Source: Chara braunii (Eukaryota; Streptophyta; Charophyceae; Charales; Characeae). From it: a stretch of 20,124 nucleotides of DNA. The notes under the pieces are model-generated. The model had not been told where the DNA came from and searched no databases. It saw only the letters and a program-made list of their open reading frames with translations. Shown here piece after piece: positions 8,213 through 17,262 of this stretch. The DNA is taken from NCBI GenBank assembly GCA_003427395.1, contig BFEA01000069.1, positions 3,753,652-3,773,775 on the forward strand, read 5' to 3'. Positions within the stretch are counted from its first letter, which is position 1. Each line of letters starts with the position of its first letter. A program made the translations under genes and the position numbers.

Positions 8213-8289
8213 ATTTTTTTTTTCTTTTTCTTTTTTTTGTCACACATAAAAAAACACCCCCCCAAATTTTTGAATTTTTTTTTTTGTAT

Positions 8290-8444
8290 AGGCCGATAGC
8301 GGTCGACGTGCGCAGGCCGAGCGCGCACGCCGATTTTAAGCGCACGCCCCCGCCTGGGCATGGCGCGGCCGCGTGCGAGCTCGGCTGCGGGTTCGCGGCC
8401 GGCCTCCTCAGCCGCGGCCTACCAGGCGGCGGCCGCGGCCGAGG
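8290..8444. other. GC-rich block, non-coding
   Basis: The base composition jumps from A/T homopolymers to strongly GC-rich DNA with CGGCC, GCGCGC and GGCCGCGG words. It is the right arm of the inverted pair noted with 7542-7554. No protein feature is seen in it. Confidence 0.5.
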
Positions 8445-8735
8445 GTGCCAAATAGCTTCTGGGAGATTGAGGAGGGGCCCGCCCCCCAACTCGGTGACCT
8501 TATAGGTTGGCAGTGCAAGGATCTTATCACAAGCGAATGTTATGCTGTTTTTGAGGAAGGGCGTGATTTGTGAGAGGAGCTTGAGGGGCGGTCAAAGCGG
8601 GGATTGATCGTGCAAGCAGCCTTGGTTGACAAGGCATTTGGTGGGTCGGCTATATCAACCAAGGACGATGCTTGTGTGATGCACAACCTCACACCTCGCG
8701 CATTGTCCCGTACCCATGAACGCCGATCAGAGTAA
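8445..8735 (+). pseudogene. Possible decayed coding fragment, unknown
   Basis: One frame runs through 8445-8735 with a single TGA at 8571-8573. It has mixed, globular-looking composition: VPNSFWEIEEGP, LGDLIGWQCKDL, YAVFEEGRDL before the stop, then EELEGRSKRGLIVQAALV and VMHNLTPRALSRTHERRSE before TAA 8733. I do not recognise the family. It has no convincing start: upstream it merges with the GC-rich block. It could be an exon piece captured by a mobile element, or chance. The opposite strand is also open in part, which weakens the case. Confidence 0.25.
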
Positions 8736-9582
8736 TTAGGGGTGTGGCCGAGGATTTTTGGCCGGTGGGGTTGAATTGCCCGGGCGGAACGGGAGAATCT
8801 TGTTTCGTACCAAGGCATTTCTTGAATTTGGGTCGTCGCCAGTGGCAAAAGAGAGAGAGAGAGAGAGGGAGAGAGACAAGGGAGGGAAAGAGGTTATTTC
8901 GAAGCAACAGGTTCTGTCCGGTTTTCAAAAGAAAAAAGAAAAAAACTTACGCTCGGCCGAGGGGGCTGCAAGCGACCTGCTACCAGACCGGCCATGGAGA
9001 AAACCAGAAGGAAAAGGAAAAGAACCGGGGGAAGCAGAATTCGCCGCCCCTTTGCTGCTAGGTTCATGCTAACTCGATGGCGGAAGCCCCATAGGAATGG
9101 AGTTTTCAGGCCTTGGTGTCAGATTCATCGAGTCCGCGCGGACGTCCCAGTGCAGCGTCGCTTAGTGTAGGCGGGGCTGGGGGAACCCAGGTCCAGAAGT
9201 TAGCCGAGAGCACGCTCGCATTGCCGGAGAGTTCTAGGAATCGAGCCGCACCGTCGTATCCCAGGATTAATCTTCGCCAAAAACAAAAATCTCTTTGGCG
9301 ACACCAGCGACAGTTAACCCACGGCCGCCACGTGGCATGGGCCGTGGACCAGGGCTACACTGTCAGATCGTTCAACATGTAGGGCAGGATCAGGGAAGGG
9401 AAAGAGAACCAATCAATCAACACAAACCCACTCCCTCCTATGTCGCAGGCCCTAGCGGGGTTAGAGAGATGAATCTGCTCAGTTCGTCGCAGAGTGTTCC
9501 ACACGTTCGCAGTGCAGTACACGTTGTCGTCGTCTGCGAAGGGGAAGGACGGTAGCATGCTATGATGGACCGACGCGAAGGT
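8736..9582. other. No recognisable gene
   Basis: Open frames here are short and carry no protein features. A GA-repeat lies at about 8850-8876 next to purine-rich DNA that continues to 9040. A GAA/AAAG-rich stretch lies at 8925-9030. Confidence 0.5.
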
Positions 9583-9608
9583 TGAGCACGGGCAATGACC
9601 CGTGCTCA
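9583..9608. repeat. Perfect 10-bp hairpin
   Basis: TGAGCACGGG at 9583-9592 and its exact reverse complement at 9599-9608 enclose a 6-base loop (CAATGA). No gene borders it, so a role is not evident. Confidence 0.85.
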
Positions 9609-9653
9609 CGTCCGTCGAGACGAACGCTGACACCATGCAAATATCAATGGAAC

Positions 9654-9657
<4 letters not shown>

Positions 9658-9703
<46 letters not shown>
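9658..9703. repeat. CT dinucleotide microsatellite
   Basis: Twenty-three uninterrupted CT units. Confidence 0.98.
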
Positions 9704-9705
<2 letters not shown>

Positions 9706-11280
9706 GTCAATCCGAATGCGGGCTTAAAGATTCGGTGTCATGATCACTGTTTAGTTAATAGGACGAATGTGACCGCTATCGAGTCGCAGAGATATCAGCC
9801 GCAATCCGGAGATGCGTGCGACTGATCCCCCCGGTTGTCGAGCGTAAGTCGTGAGGCGACAACAACCCAATTGACCCGGATCTCCTGCGCGCACGAAGGG
9901 AGGGGAGGAAAAAGTTTAGCGCCGATCCCCGCACATACACGCGGCTCTAGGATCGGAAAGGGGGTCGGGGACGGAGGGAGATCCAACACACTCATTCATC
10001 CATGCAGACGGTCGAGGCCCAACACTCCCCAGAGTTGCGCCTATGAACGCCCATGCATCTACCTATTTATCTATCTTGGATAGTGAGACATTCAACATCC
10101 ATAGACTCTCTCACACCACAACATGCATGCAACAAAATACCCACACCTCAGGACTTTGCACACATCACACTTGGACAGAGTAGCAATGGAGATAAAAGCG
10201 AGTCCCTCAGTATTCAAAATTTCAAACACGGTTGGCCTCCCTGGGCACAGTCCCCAATCAATCCGAATCTCCGCCAACCATAGCCACAAGGCCCTGCCGC
10301 TGGTGGCGTTCAATCTCCACTGCCACTCGGTCACTCCGACTTACCCCAAGTCTGCCGCTAAGTCTGTCCCACGTCGTCACTCCGCCCGCCCTGGGGCACG
10401 TCAAGCATGTTCGACGCCGCGGACCTTACGCATAGCTCGCACACATTGCAGCCGAGATCAAAAAGAGGGAGAGGAAGGGGCTGCAATAATTTATAGCGTG
10501 GAAGGCGGCAGGGTGTCAGCGCGAGGTGCGGATCGCAAGGGGTGTAGATAGCGGGACATAAGAAGGGCCAAGTTTCCGGAGGATCGAAAGAGGCGGGTCG
10601 AAAGTTCCGTGTAATTGGGGTGGTCGCTCAAGTGGTGTGTGCTTTTCGCTTGCACCAGATTGATCCGACCATCCCAACTACACAGCCAATCGCTCGCGAT
10701 GATGGGTAAGGAGAGGATCGGACTTCGCTCGCAGGAAGATGAAGAAACATGCAAGAAGGGAGCGCGCAGCAAGAAGGGAAGATGGCGCAGAGACGCAAAG
10801 CGAGGGAACTGGTTTACGCGTTGTGCAAAAATTTAAAAAACGGTTGTGCGCGTGTTATTACGCAAGAAATCAAGATTTCCGCCCATCTTAATTCCTACCC
10901 GTTTCTTGGATTTCTCATCGCGGTCGCTAACCATCCGCACGGAAAAGTCATCAGGGGCAGTTCTGAAAAATACTAGTCTTTGTTTCGTCCCCCCCTTCCA
11001 AAACGAAGAAGAAGAAAAGGAAAAGGAAAATAGACCCTGCTTTCCTCAATCAACCAGAATCCGTGCTTAAACGCTTACTTGGGATTTTTCTCCTAACGGT
11101 ATGGAAAGCCGTTGAGTACGGATCCTGGCTTGTCACACGCTCGCCAGGGAGGTTTTGAAGACCGGCAACTTCAACATATCTCCCTTGACGAACGACTCTC
11201 TTCTCATGATTGCGTGACCATTGAGAACCGGTTGATAACCGCCAATAATTTTCTTTGCGGGGCGTCGCCAATACCAGTCA
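9704..11280. other. No recognisable gene
   Basis: Open frames up to 142 codons occur but have no motif, no biased composition pointing to coding, and no extension past their stops. I see no tRNA, no terminal inverted repeats and no simple repeats of note beyond a short purine-rich run (gaagaagaagaaaagg) near 11005-11025. If a host gene has UTR or intron sequence here I cannot detect it. Confidence 0.45.
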
Positions 11281-11376
11281 CAACAGAGACAACAAAAAAG
11301 ACAACAGAATTTCAACATCGACAACTGCAACAACAACAATAGTGACAACATCAACATCAACAACATAGAGAATAAC
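11281..11376 (+). repeat. Degenerate CAA-rich tract
   Basis: CAACA-type words dominate (caacaacaat, atcaacatcaacaac). In frame with the ORF that follows it reads Gln- then Asn-rich and is open, so it may be a leader, a coding low-complexity tract or plain simple repeat. Confidence 0.7.
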
Positions 11377-11544
11377 ATGCCAGACGCAGCAGCAACAACT
11401 TGGAATGTAAGGGTTGGTGGAGACATGCTGTGGCTTTCTTTTGCTGATGAGGGTTGTGTGCGTTCCTCTACAGCCACGTGCCTAAAAGCATTGCGGCTTA
11501 ATGACATGTTGAATTTCAACCTGGATGAGACTTGGGAAGAATAG
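11377..11544 (+). CDS. Possible small ORF, 55 codons, unknown
   Basis: ATG at 11377 opens MPDAAATTWNVRVGGDMLWL, continues with SFADEGCVRSS and KALRLNDMLNF, and ends DETWEE with TAG at 11542. The mix of hydrophobic, acidic and aromatic residues looks more protein-like than the surrounding frames. The frame is open upstream through the CAA-rich tract, so the true start may be earlier. I do not recognise a family. It could be an exon or a transposon-derived fragment. Confidence 0.25.
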   Translation: MPDAAATTWNVRVGGDMLWLSFADEGCVRSSTATCLKALRLNDMLNFNLDETWEE

Positions 11545-12605
11545 TGTGCGGATCTTATCGTCCTTCTTCAACCGGGTGGTACACCATGCTCGATAACTCA
11601 TACTAGTCTAAGCACTGTGTATCTAGCATGTCGATTCTCAGCGTTCCTTCAAACATTTTTTACTCTTTCTCCCTCTCACTTTGCTCGAAGGTTCCTCTCA
11701 AGTCACGGGTAGCTATACATGTCAGTGTCGTGTTAGGGCGTCTTTAGACACTCCCGAGGGACGTTAAATGCACACAAGGAGGCGCTCGCTCCACCTATCC
11801 TTGGGGATGAAAGTGTAAACAAAAATGTGAAAACGCCACAAGGGAAATTCCTTATGGTGTCCTTGTGGCTCCAGCCAAAATTTCCTTATCTCGAAGAACC
11901 ACGATTCTCCGAGTCCCAGGACATGCGTCGACGGAGAGTTTCGGTTTCTCAGTGGTCCATACGTGGCCCGACGGTGTGAGCACAGATATCCCCACCCTCC
12001 AACGTCTGTGTAGCCTCCCAACGGATTCCGACGGTTACTGTTGGTGCTCGGCCTCCGTAGGGTGGTGTCGTTGTCTTCAGTCGACGTCATGCGATCTCCC
12101 GCGCTTGAGGTAAATCTGCAACGGTAATGAAATTCAAATGTTTTTTTCCCGGAGGCACCTTCACTATGTCGCAGAAGTTGTTTCTGCACACGTCATACTC
12201 CCTGGCGTGTCGTCACGTGTTGCACGCCCGACAAGACTCCTGCCTTCGCCGCCCTCTCCGTCGTCGTTTGTTGAACGTCCGACAACAGACATGGCATTGC
12301 TGCCCTCTCCGTTGTGTCGTTCATGGCCGGCCTGTGCTGTGATGATCTATTTTCTGATTAGCGTTGTCAAGAGGTGAATCTGGAAAACTATCTCAGTTGG
12401 TACTCCCATTGGTACGCCCACAAACTGTTGAAATACAGCCCTGAGTTCAAATCCACATGGAAACAGATGGCAACTAGAGCACCTGGGCAGCTGCTGCCCT
12501 TTTCTTTTCTCCTAAGATGACGCATTCAGATCATCTTTTTTTTTCAGTGTTTTTTTTCTTTTTGGAGAGAGAGAGGAAGCCTCATTGCAAGCCCACTATC
12601 CCAGC
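11545..12605. other. No recognisable gene
   Basis: A 9-bp inverted repeat (GCCACAAGG 11835-11843, CCTTGTGGC 11861-11869, 17-base loop) is present. A diverged doublet of about 52 bp lies at 12222-12326 (CCGACAA ... TGCCCTCTCCGT words). T-runs lie at 12536-12560. Open frames on both strands have no protein features. Confidence 0.5.
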
Positions 12606-12701
12606 GGTGGTGAGAGACCGGCCAGGGTTGAGGGCTTGGCTGTGAGGCTGCTCCATCTATTGGTGGCGAGCAACACCTTCTGGAAACCGGGTCCAGCGTC
12701 C
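12606..12701 (+). repeat. Diverged tRNA-like segment, second copy
   Basis: This stretch aligns with 13941-14038: both start GGTGGTGA, share CTCC(A)ATCTATTGGTGG, and end GAAACCGGGTCCAGC(G/A)TCC. In this copy the B box is damaged (CTTCTGGAAACC). Two copies of the same tRNA-like module in different surroundings suggest a SINE-like family. Confidence 0.5.
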
Positions 12702-12714
12702 CTTAAAGACAACA

Positions 12715-13249
12715 TTACAATACAGTTTTATTTGTTTCCATCTGTTACCGGCGATGTGGCCTTTATCTGTCTGTTAGCTCTCGTCTTTCCCATATTAGGC
12801 CTGCACGTATTACCCTTCCTATCGTAGAGCTCCCGCTTTCCCCTGGCCCAGCCTACTTCCTGGAGTTTCCGGACTTAGTCTACCCCTTTTTCGAGTATCC
12901 CTGATATTCCCCTCTGCCCTAATCCAGGTATGTGCAGCCCTTCCCTTTGGCTGTGGGCCTTGTGGCTGCTCGCTGCAGGGGAGCATATCCCTTGGATGCT
13001 ACCGTACAATACCGTTTAACGACTTCCATCCGTTTCTGGGGCTATGGCCTTTACTGTCTGTTCTATAGGTCACTTCCTTCCCATTAGACTGTCAGTGTTA
13101 CCCTCTACTTGTCGATGAGCTCCCTCTTTTCCTGGCCCAGCCAACTTGGAGTTTCCAGACCAACAGTCCATCCCTTCTTGTCAGTACCCATGCTGGTCCC
13201 CTCGGTCTGTCCCAGATCAGGGTATGTGCATCCCTTCCCTTTGGTTGTG
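12715..13249. repeat. Diverged tandem duplication of about 290-bp period
   Basis: Unit A (about 12715-12955) and unit B (about 13003-13249) share in order ACAATAC, TTCCATC, ATGGCCTTTA or GTGGCCTTTA with CTGTCTGTT, GAGCTCCC, CCTGGCCCAGCC, TGGAGTTTCC and GTATGTGCA with CCCTTCCCTTTGG. Substitutions and small indels are frequent, so the event is old. A weaker third unit may lie near 13430-13550 (CCTGGCCCCTGG, TTGGAGTTTCCCC). Confidence 0.7.
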
Positions 13250-13936
13250 AGAGAGCTTACACCCAATACGCATCTAAATAGAGTTCACAGTCAGTACCAG
13301 GCTACCAGCATAGCTGACATCATGGCTCAGTCATGATGCCTATCATGGTTGAGACCCTCAGGATGATGATACTTTCAGTGGCTCAAAAAACTCTAATCAC
13401 ACTTACATCTCCCTTTCGTCGAGGTCTGCTCCCTACCCTGTCCACACCTGTTCTGCACATTTCTTCTGTCTTTTCGCTGTTTCTTCCCCTGGCCCCTGGT
13501 GCTGTGACCCTAAGCTTCCCAAGATTGGAGTTTCCCCAGTGTGCTGTGATCAACGCTTCTATCTCGATTCGTTGACCTGGCCCCTGGAAAGGCTGGGGCT
13601 TTCACCGGTGGAATCCAAAGAGGGCCAGAAGGCCTGCCCTCGGTTTGCGAGTTGCCCCCTGTCGATGCCTGTTCCCAGTCCCTCATCTCTCTTTGTCTGA
13701 GGCCTTTCTTTCTAATATGTGGTTCCCATGCATCCATCGTTGCCCTGCATCTCTGTCCCCTCCAGTCGGCCGGACATTCCCCTCTGTTTGGCCTCCCAGG
13801 CCTCTTTGCTCAATCTAGTGACTGTGCTGTCATTGGGGCTGCCTCTGTTCGCCCCTTCTGTCTGCCCATCTGCTCAACCTGCATAAGCCGCTCTGCAAGG
13901 GCCCTTCCTTCTTCGATTGACTCTGATTTGAACCTA
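13250..13936. other. Pyrimidine-rich DNA without recognisable gene
   Basis: The + strand is rich in CCT, CTGT and TTCC words. Low A content removes stop codons and leaves open frames by composition alone. No domain or motif was found. Confidence 0.5.
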
Positions 13937-14038
13937 CTCGAGGTGGTGATAAGAGCAGCCACTTCAAGCAGGCCATCTGCTGATGCTCCAATCTATTGGT
14001 GGGGAGCTGCACCGGTTCGAAACCGGGTCCAGCATCCG
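13937..14038 (+). repeat. tRNA-like (class II) SINE-type head
   Basis: The segment folds as D arm (GTGG 13943-13946 with CCAC 13959-13962), anticodon-like arm (AGCAG 13967-13971 with CTGCT 13977-13981), long variable arm (GCTCC 13985-13989 with GGAGC 14003-14007) and T arm (CCGG, loop TTCGAAA, CCGG at 14012-14026). The B box GGTTCGAAACC at 14014-14024 is perfect, and CGAGGTGGTGATAAGAGC at 13939-13956 resembles the A box of Ser/Leu tRNAs. The acceptor stem does not pair and the anticodon loop has only 5 bases, so it is not a working tRNA. A tRNA-derived retroposon or tRNA pseudogene fits best. Confidence 0.5.
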
Positions 14039-14250
14039 TTATACATATCGAGAAAGAGACCTAAGTTCGGATCTGATGGTATCGAATGAATAAAAAACAA
14101 CTCTGAATGGATTGAACAAAACAAAAATAGAAGCGCCCCCTTAGCGCTACCACCACGACGGGTTCAAGGTGGGCGAAGCGCAAACCTTCGCACTGTCGCC
14201 AGGAAAGCAGCGGAAGGAGACCAGCGGAGTCTGCCATCGCGGGTGCTGCC

Positions 14251-14786
14251 AGAGGAACGTCAGCGAGCGGGAGTATGGGCTGATTGGCCATCGCAGCGCG
14301 CGGCGGGGCGTCGGAGGTAGGAGGAAGGGAGGAGACACGTGGAGGCGCCTGTATTAGTAGTGCCCCCCGGAGCGGTGGCTGGTCAAACCGCCGACATGGC
14401 CGGGATGCAGGGTGCGAATCTGGAAGGCCTGGTGCTCTAGTCACAAGCAGCAATGAGGCGGAGATAATCAGACATAGCAGCGACTGGGGGATCTTCGCTT
14501 GGGGATCACAACAAAGGGAGTCACACCAGAGGAACGCCAGCGAGCGGGAGTAAGGGCTGACTGGCCATCGCTGCGTGCGGCGGGGCGGTCGGAAGTAGGA
14601 GGAAGGGAGGAGACACGTGGTGCCCCCGGAGAGGCAGCTGGTCAAACCATCCACATGGCCGGAATGCAGGGAGCGAATCCGGAAGGCGTGGGGCTCTAGT
14701 AACAAGCAGCAATGAGGCGGAGATAGTCGGACATAGCGGAGACTGGGGGATCTTTGCCTGGAGATCACAACAAAGGAAGTCACACC
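14251..14786. repeat. Two-copy tandem repeat (277 and 259 bp)
   Basis: Copy 1 is 14251-14527 and copy 2 is 14528-14786. Both start AGAGGAACG(T/C)CAGCGAGCGGGAGTA and end with ATCACAACAAAGG(G/A)AGTCACACC. The length difference comes mainly from about 18 extra bases after GACACGTGG in copy 1. A third unit starts (AGA at 14787) and diverges at once. Single-base differences are scattered over the length. A 426-codon open frame on the - strand (14061-15341) crosses it but is not convincing as a gene. Confidence 0.92.
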
Positions 14787-15708
14787 AGAAGAGAGGGGAG
14801 TTGGGAGCAGAACTATGAGTGGAACTCGTGCTGGCGACAGGAGACGGGGGGCGATGCCTTCGACTCGTGGATCCGAAAAAAAAGAGCAATAGGCATTGCG
14901 CGAGTCAAGGGAAAGGGAGGTGCGGAAGGAGAGGGAAACAGCGATCGGAGCAACGGGGTGTTGGAAGGAGATCGGAACAACGGGGGACACCTGGCGAAAT
15001 TGACACAAGGGGGGAGGAGCGTCGCTCGCACAGAAGGAGAGGGCGACGTCGCGATCAGAGGAGCTCAAAAAGTGTGCTACTAAGGGGGATGTTAAAGCGG
15101 AAGGGGAAGGGAGCAGGTCCGGCTGGCCAGTCAGGCATAAGGGGGGGACAGAGAAGGAGAGGGCAACGTGGCGATCAGAGCTGCTCAAGGAGAGAGAAGC
15201 GACAAGTAGAGAAGCTACCACTTCCCTCCTCACGGGGCCCCGTGTGGAAAACAACACACGGTGGAGGAGGGAGAAGTAGCAATCAATGAAGGCAACGGCA
15301 GAGAAATACAGGAAAAAGCCGACACTGGTGCGCACAGCCAAACCCTGGCATCAATTGCTCCCCACCCTCCATAAATCTGCTCCCTTCTCCCTCCCCCCAA
15401 CCCTCGATCGACCCCCCCATCCCACGCATGGATCTTATCCCGAGTCAAACCGCCTAGTCCTGTTGTTGACACCAATCACACACAAGCCGTGCGAGGAAGG
15501 GTTTTTTTTTTTTTTTTTCCTGCCAACCTAAACGCTTCTCTCCTTCGGCAGACAACTCCATTTCTGACTCTCTACTGCCACACTCAGCGTTGACAGGTCA
15601 GGACAGGAGAGAAGGGGTCAGAGGGGGGCGCTGCAATAGAATCTGTCGGCTGGTGAAGGACAAGCAGGGGAAGAGAAAAACAGACCCCGTGCACACAGCC
15701 TCGCTAGC
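14787..15708. other. Purine-rich DNA, then region upstream of the LINE
   Basis: From 14787 to about 15290 the + strand is rich in GGAG and AGAA words, with a short local repeat (GAGAAGGAGAGGGC at 15036 and 15151, each followed by ACGT and GCGATCAGAG). A near-perfect inverted pair surrounds 15222-15276 (CTTCCCTCCTCacgg and GGAGGAGGGAGAAG). A run of 17 T lies at 15502-15518. The last part, 15520-15708, may be the 5' UTR of the LINE; no promoter element is identifiable. Confidence 0.45.
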
Positions 15709-17262
15709 ATGACGATAGGGCAAGGAGGGAAGAGGGCCGGGCCCAGAACAATCTTCCATCAAGGGGCGATGCGCCACTCGGCCATGGGGAAAGACCACAT
15801 CTGTTATGGAACGCAACAGCAACAGGACACAGTTATGACAGACCCCGGAGAGCAACAACAGCGAGAGGAGACAACCTCACCCGCTCAGCCCCTAAAACAA
15901 CTACAAGCTACCAAAGAACGGATAGAATCACAGAGGACTTCAGTCTCGTCTTCATCGTCCTGGGTAGGCAAGGTGAAACGTATGTACAGTGGCGAATCCT
16001 TGAAAATTCAGCGGGGAGAAGGAGAGTCCGGTGACCGCACTTGGCAGATACCCCTCGAGAATGTTACGACTGCCAGTGCCTACTTTCTCTCTAGGTTGCT
16101 TACCAAATCAGAGGACCGCCTGGTTCACCAAAGGGGGAAAAAGCTCCAAGTCAAAACCCTGCCGGCAGACAAAATCCGCGAACGAGACGAGCTATACACA
16201 CGCCATGGAAGTAACTGGGTCTTCTATGACGACGCTGCATACAAGTCCGCCAACGATAAAATTGGTTGGATCAGGAAAAGACTCGCGACCCTTAAAGGAA
16301 GTGAGGAAGGGGTCCGGGATTACTTCCTGATACAGCCAATCTCGTCGTCAGTATTCACCGTAATTAGCATGTTCGATGCGGACAAAAGACTGATGGACAC
16401 GTGGTGCAGCGTACGCTGCGGCCGGTCCGAAGTCAGAATCTATCCATGGTCACCTCAAAAACAACAAAGCAGGGAGGAAAAACGAGATCAGCTCATGGCG
16501 GATTACTATTGGGTCCAGTACAGACATGTCCCGATCGAAATCCAGGTGGCTTTTATTCAAGACCTGGCGCAAAAATACGATATCGTCGACTTTATAGAAC
16601 CACTCCCGGCGTATGTCGCGCCTCGGGACGATTATTTGATGTTAGCACTAAATCTGCCAGAGGACTACATTTTTCAGATTGACGATTTGATCCCATTCCG
16701 TATTGGGGGCAAGGACTTCAAAATTCACAGAGCCCACAAGCGTCGGTCGTGGTGTTTTAAATGCCAACAGTATGGCTATGCAGTCGCAGATACTGACTGG
16801 CCCCACCATCCGGCCAGACGCATGAAGACCACTGGCCGCTTGCTCCGTGACCCCTTTTGTGCTACGCACTGGCGGACAGTTGACCCAGGCCACGAGGGCT
16901 GGGTTTATATAGATGAAGTCAATGAACAGGGAGGAATAAGGGGGTGGGAATGGGAAAAAAAAGAAGAGGTTGACTTGGGGAGCAAACCCCCGAATAACTA
17001 GGGGAGCAAACCCCCGGATCACTGGTCACCCCCACACTCAGTAGAAGAACATCTGGGAACTCAACAGCATTCCCAGGGCACTCCCGATACGGGAAACACA
17101 CGGGAACCAAGACCAGAAGCCTTCCTCGATAGAACCGAGGTTAGAGAGACATGGCAAGTAATCCCCCCGAAAAAGACAACAGGAAAAACTCCGAACCCGG
17201 CCCCGAAATATCGAAAAAACTTCCGAAAAAGTAAACAAGGAAAGCCCGGCTCGAGACACTAA
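15709..17262 (+). pseudogene. LINE ORF1 protein, main part
   Basis: ORF1 proteins bind the element RNA. The ATG at 15709 gives 430 codons to TAG at 16999-17001. The frame stays open behind the TAG to TAA at 17260, so the TAG is probably a mutation. After a Gln/Ser-rich N-terminus come a globular part with DYFLIQPISSSVFTVISMF, VRIYPWSP and YYWVQYRHVPIEIQ, which resembles the DUF4283-type domain of plant LINE ORF1, then a zinc-knuckle position at 16753-16794. The knuckle is damaged: CFKC is kept, but the third ligand is Tyr (16777) and the fourth Thr (16792). A 24-bp in-frame tandem repeat (16977-17000, 17001-17024) spans the TAG. Confidence 0.75.
16977..17024 (+). repeat. 24-bp in-frame tandem repeat
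   Basis: Two adjacent 24-bp units start GGGGAGCAAACCCCCG and encode GSKPPNN-stop and GSKPPDHW. Each unit also contains a GGGG/CCCC hairpin. The in-frame TAG at 16999 closes the first unit. Confidence 0.9.

Larger units (their letters stand above)
7542..8395. repeat. GC-rich inverted arms around an AT-rich and microsatellite core
   Basis: CGAACCCGCAGCC at 7542-7554 has its exact 13-base reverse complement at 8383-8395. Similarity continues outward with gaps: cggccTATGAGGCC on the left against GGCCTCCTCAGCCGCGG on the right. The core between the arms is AT-rich (7556-7900 and 8205-8290) and holds the microsatellites. The arms could be terminal inverted repeats of a small non-autonomous DNA element or two pieces of one GC-rich repeat; no target-site duplication is evident. 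Confidence 0.4.

Noticed and set aside
7852-8299. Overlapping open frames with Thr-His, Cys-Val and INQS repeats
   Set aside because: Direct products of TG and CAAT microsatellites.
10123-10551. 142-codon + strand frame
   Set aside because: No motif, no extension, irregular composition; overlapping frames on both strands are similar in quality.
11764-12189. 141-codon - strand frame
   Set aside because: No recognisable domain or repeats; crosses a hairpin; indistinguishable from chance.
13652-14089. 145-codon + strand frame
   Set aside because: Pyrimidine-rich DNA gives few stops; the frame runs straight through the tRNA-like segment.
14061-15341. 426-codon open frame on the - strand
   Set aside because: Low-complexity Ser/Pro/Leu-rich translation of a pyrimidine-rich strand; the tandem copies are read in different frames; no domain. 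Treated as non-coding.
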